A DNA stretch of 64,000 bases from Doris montereyensis (Eukaryota > Mollusca > Gastropoda > Nudibranchia > Dorididae), in contig JAXRKP010001504.1 of assembly GCA_037039925.1 (NCBI GenBank), positions 46,001-110,000 on the forward strand, read 5' to 3'. The position numbers and the translations under genes are program-made. Under the pieces are notes generated by a model. The model did not search any database. It worked only from the letters and a program-made list of their open reading frames with translations, and was not told the origin of the DNA. How positions within the stretch are numbered: the first letter of the stretch is position 1; every line of letters starts with the position of its first letter. This document shows, one piece after another, positions 60,514 to 64,000 of the stretch.

Positions 60514-61033
60514 CGATAATAATAATAATAATATTATTATATAAAATATATCTTATGTTTTTATTTATTTATTTATTTAGTCTCAAAGCAAATGACAACA
60601 AAAGCGAGTAAGCCACACGTTTATCTGAACACCGTTGATCTAGAAAACGTTAGCTTATTAATATTAGATTACATCGATTTACTGAAGTCGTATTATACAT
60701 GTATTATGATTCATATATCGATATACGATATATTCTATTGATCACAACGTAATAATTCTGAAATCTGTAGAATGCAACAAGCGGCAGGATATCTCATGAA
60801 CAACTTGGCCGGTAAAATTTTGTATACAATTGTGAAACAAAGTAATAAAAAAAAAACAACAACACCCCGGCACCCCCCCCCCCAACCCCTCTCCCCCCTC
60901 CCAGCAACCAATTAAAAAAACATATCTGATCAAAATAATAACTCAACCCAAAACAAAGCAAGCAAAATTAAAACAACCCCCCCCCCCCCCTCCCTTCAAA
61001 GCATCCCCAACAAAACAACAACACACGAATGCA

Positions 61034-61330
61034 TAAAGTTCCTTCAAGGCCATCACACGGCCCATTGAGCCAGGTCTTATCCCGGTTTCTATAGCGTAAA
61101 GCTGTACAGGTGATGAAAATCACCTCCTTGACACACTGACAGGACGCTATTCTGACACAGGTTGTTACTCCCAGGCTAGTGCTTGTACCCATGTGCACCT
61201 GGATCGAGTGGGGAAAATGTGTGATACGGGCCTTTCCCAATGGCGGACATAGCTTTGCTAAGATTCAAAACCCAGGACCTCACGATCCCAAGTCAGTCAG
61301 CTTAATCGCTCGGCCCACCCACGCCACACA
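61034..61330 (-). repeat. SINE family B copy
   Basis: AAAGTTCCTTCAAGGCCATC, GGTTTCTATAGCGTAAAGC, AAATCACCTCC, GTTGTTACTCCCAGGC, ACCCATGTGCACCTGG and head reverse AAAACCCAGGACCTCACG. Confidence 0.75.
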
Positions 61331-61369
61331 GGTATAAGTTATAGACAAAGTTTTGTATGTCCGAACCCA

Positions 61370-62520
61370 CGAAAAAACAATCAATAGTTAAGCGTTAGAA
61401 GCAATCAATGTTTAAGATTTGAAAATAATCAATGGCTCAACTTCAGAAACAATCAATGGTTAACTTTGAAAACAATCAATGGTTAAGTTTTGGAAATAAT
61501 CAATAGTTAAGTTTTGGAAATAGTCAATGCTTAAGCTTTGTAAACAATAAATGGTTAAGCTTTGGAAAAAATCAATAGTTAAGCTTTGGAAACAATCAAT
61601 GGTTAAGCTTTGGAAATAATCAATAGTTAAGCTTTGGAAACAATCAATGGTTAAGTTTGAAAATAATCAATGTTTAAGCTTCCGAATCAATAAATGTTTA
61701 AGCTTTGGACACAATAAATGGTTAAGCTTTCGAAATAATCAATAGTTAAGCTTTGAAAACAATCAATGGTTAGCGTTGAAATTTTGAAACAGTCGATGGT
61801 TAAGCTTTGAAAAAAAATTCAATGGTTAAGCTTTGGAAACAATCACTGGTTAAACTTTGGAAACAATCAATGGTTTACCTTGGAAATAGTCGATGGTAGA
61901 GCTTTGGAATCAACTAATGGTTAATCTTGGGAAACAATTGCTGATTAGGTTTTGAAACGATTGATGGTAAAGTCTGAAAACAATTGATTGATTTTAAGGT
62001 TTTAAAGGTACGATTGATTGATGTTTAGGTTTTGGGAAACAATTGATGGTTAGGTGTTTAGAAACAATTGTTTGATGTTATCGTTTTGGGAAACGATTGA
62101 TTGATGTTATGGTTTTGGGGGAAACAATTGATTGATGTTATGGTTTTGGGGAAACGATTGATTCATGTTTTGGGAAAGAATTGATTGATGTGAAGGTTTG
62201 GGGAAACAATTGATAGATGTTAAGGGTTTTGGGGAAACAATTGATTGATGTTATGGTCTTGGGGAAACAATTGATAGATGTTAAGGTTTGGGGAAACAAT
62301 TGATTGATGTTATGGTTTTGGGGAAACAATTGATTGATGTTTAAGTTTTGGGTGAAAACGATTGATTGATGTTTAAGTTTTGGGTGAAAACGATTGATTG
62401 ATGTTTAAGTTTTGGGTGAAAACGATTGATTGATGTTTAAGTTTTGGGTGAAAACGATTGACGGATAAAGAGGCTTTGGGAACAATTGTTTGTATTGTTA
62501 AGCTTTGGAAACAATCGACG
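61370..62520. repeat. Minisatellite whose unit drifts from 24 to 32 bp along the array
   Basis: At 61,370-61,900 the unit is AATCAATGGTTAAG then CTTTGGAAAC (24 bp). Around 61,920-62,000 it becomes irregular. At 62,080-62,330 it is AATTGATTGATGTTATGG then TTTTGGGGAAAC (about 30 bp). At 62,335-62,460 it is a near-perfect 32-bp form (GATTGATTGATGTTTAAG, TTTTGGGTGAAAAC, four copies). The final units (62,460-62,520) return to CTTTGGAAACAATCG. Confidence 0.95.
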
Positions 62521-63139
62521 GCAGAGGCTTGTTGTACTTCTGTACATAACTTATAGCGGCCAGGGCATTCTTGCCAGCAGGAATGCTGCTAACGTGGGCT
62601 CTGTTGTTATTGTCTTGATTCAACTCTCTGGGCACGTTAAAACTCCAGAAGGCGTTGCGAGGCGAGTTGGTCGGACATCTAGGCGTAGTGGCGCCTTTCC
62701 AGTTGGTCGGCGTCGACATTTCCTTCACTTTGGTGTTCATGGAGGTCATGTCGACGGAGAACCTCTTCGGGCGTAGCGTCCACCTGGACTTTCGACAGTT
62801 TGGCGCGCCGTGGAGATGGCGGGGAAGGGTAGGTCGTCTTCTACCCGACCGTGTTTGGTGGTAGTGGTAGTGGTAGTGTTAGTGGCAGTGGTGGTGGTAG
62901 GCTTTCCGTTCTGGCTGCTAGCCCCTGCTGGATTCATTTTGAACAGGACGCTCATGTGAGGAGCCAGAGAGTTGTGCGGCACGTACTTGGTAGATCCTTC
63001 CAGGTGTGGGTATGGCGGCGTCCTGTTTTCGCAATCTTGTCGTCGTGACCCAGTTTGGGAAAACGCCTCCTTTTTAAATTTGTGTATGGGTCTGTGTAGT
63101 CTGGGCCTACAGCCATTCGCCTGAGGAAGAGTGGAACCT
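62499..63139 (-). CDS. Coding-looking exon of an unidentified protein
   Basis: After a plausible acceptor (TTATTCTTTTAG at about 63,150-63,140) the minus frame runs [53 protein letters not shown], then a poly-Thr stretch, [14 protein letters not shown] and [12 protein letters not shown] one-base break near 62,755-62,765 moves it to a frame with [35 protein letters not shown] and [18 protein letters not shown]. Composition is that of a soluble protein, not of a repeat. No family recognised; perhaps a cilium or sperm protein, but that is a guess. The last residues (IVSKA and stop) are read from the neighbouring minisatellite unit. Confidence 0.5.
62855..62905. repeat. (GTGGTA)n short tandem repeat
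   Basis: GTGGTAGTGGTAGTGGTAGT with GTTAGTGGCAGTGG variants. It encodes the poly-Thr run of the candidate exon on the minus strand. Confidence 0.9.
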
Positions 63140-63156
63140 AAAAGAATAATTATATG

Positions 63157-63363
<207 letters not shown>

Positions 63364-63410
63364 CGTAGTAAGTGGTGATGCAGTGGTCAGTTGATTGATT
63401 AGTATTATTA

Positions 63411-63760
63411 TGAGGTGTTGTAGCTGAACCGTTAGTGTTGTGAGCGTGGAATCACGACGACACTGGTTCAAGTTGAAGTTCGAGCCTCATGGCTGGCGCA
63501 GGTATTAACCCCCATCCCCCACCCCACAACGTTGTACTCTTTTAGAATGGCCTATTTTACTCTGCTTTAGTGCTTTCGTCACTTGACTCAGGTGTGAATG
63601 AGTACCCAGCTATGGGTAGAGAAAGGTCGTGGCACAGTGTTAGTACGAAAAGCCTAACAGAAGGATTGTGTACTGTGTGCTCACCGAGGTGTTGAGAAGG
63701 ACTACTTTGAATGAAATGACCTGCTGGGGTGGGGAGGGGGATAAATGATGTACAATCCAT
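63411..63760 (+). repeat. SINE-like element (family C)
   Basis: Head GTGTTGTAGCTGAACCG, TTAGTGTTGTGAGCGTGG, then CACTGGTTCAAGTT (B-box-like) and GAGCCTCATGGCTGGCGC. The body has CACTTGACTCAGGTGTGAAT, GAGTACCCAGCTATGGGTA and ACCGAGGTGTTGAG. The head resembles the units of the minisatellite at 6.1-7.3 kb. Confidence 0.5.
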
Positions 63761-63818
63761 CTTTACAAATCCATCTTTACAAATCCATCTTTACAAATCC
63801 ATCTTTACAAATCCATCT
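63757..63818. repeat. 14-bp tandem repeat, four to five copies
   Basis: AATCCATCTTTACA repeated head to tail. Confidence 0.95.
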
Positions 63819-63878
63819 TTTTTCCTTTTCTCACGTTTTTCTGATAATCAGTGATTTCGGTTGGGTTTTTTTAATGTG

Positions 63879-64000
63879 ATGTGGAATTCGAAAGTTCAGA
63901 GGCAAGATGTCGGCCTCTCAACCAAAATGTTGCGGATTCAATACCCGCCAACGGTTGAATCACTTTCTCGTTGTTTTCCCGAGTGAAATTAATGCCTCAC
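63879..64000 (+). repeat. SINE family A copy, cut by window edge
   Basis: Starts ATTCGAAAGTTCAGAGGC, AAGATGTCGGCCTCTCAACC, GCGGATTCAATACCCGCC (diverged B box), and continues past the window. Confidence 0.7.

Overview
The window is eukaryotic nuclear DNA from an animal, most likely a lophotrochozoan and probably a gastropod mollusc. The evidence is split genes with GT/AG introns, animal proteins (the E3 ligase Hakai/CBLL1, the thymine-DNA glycosylase MBD4, a chitobiase-type beta-hexosaminidase), several tRNA-derived SINE families, LINE, Penelope, piggyBac and pogo-like relics, and a very large load of micro- and minisatellites. The mollusc placement is my inference from repeat style (for example scattered TAGATC-hexamer islands) and has not been checked against a database. 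Nothing bacterial (operons, CRISPR, phage) is present.

Layout. 1-433 (minus): one exon of a GH20 beta-hexosaminidase running off the left edge. 434-13,700: AT-rich sequence with GA, CT and ATT microsatellites, SINE copies and two large minisatellites (6.1-7.3 kb and 7.3-11.9 kb). 13,760-20,437 (minus): a complete five-exon Hakai/CBLL1 gene. Upstream of its second coding exon, inside intron 1, sits a 1.03-kb pogo/Tigger-type element. 21-29 kb: microsatellites, degenerate LINE reverse-transcriptase fragments and a tandem duplication. 29,831-33,163: a piggyBac element with both ends and flanking TTAA, carrying a 5'-truncated transposase and a CpG-rich internal segment. 34.5-34.7 kb: a possible unknown first exon. 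36,572-55,483 (plus): MBD4, with seven recognised exons (acidic N-terminal exon, split methyl-CpG-binding domain, AT-hook linker, glycosylase domain). Its introns hold three large minisatellites with 24-, 29- and 49-bp units. 56-64 kb: SINEs, a Harbinger-like MITE, a Penelope fragment, a drifting minisatellite, and a coding-looking exon of an unidentified gene on the minus strand.

The main observation is that nearly every recognisable coding exon is broken by single-base frameshifts, mostly a missing base and usually in a short homopolymer, while splice sites, exon phases and protein motifs stay intact. In Hakai, two restored bases make the whole CDS divisible by three. In MBD4, restoring or removing one base per break brings the exons I could fully check back into phase with their splice sites. 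This looks like residual consensus (assembly) error rather than gene decay. A naive gene call would therefore miss or fragment all three genes.

The genes are not an operon and have no obvious joint function. Hakai (m6A writer complex / E-cadherin ubiquitination) and MBD4 (repair of T:G mismatches at methylated CpG) are both nuclear factors, but their proximity is probably incidental. I found no convincing new biological system. The most interesting items are the fractured MBD4 locus with triplicated splice-acceptor decoys, the boundary-complete piggyBac with a captured-looking CpG-rich segment, and the way minisatellites appear to be seeded from SINE and LINE sequence.
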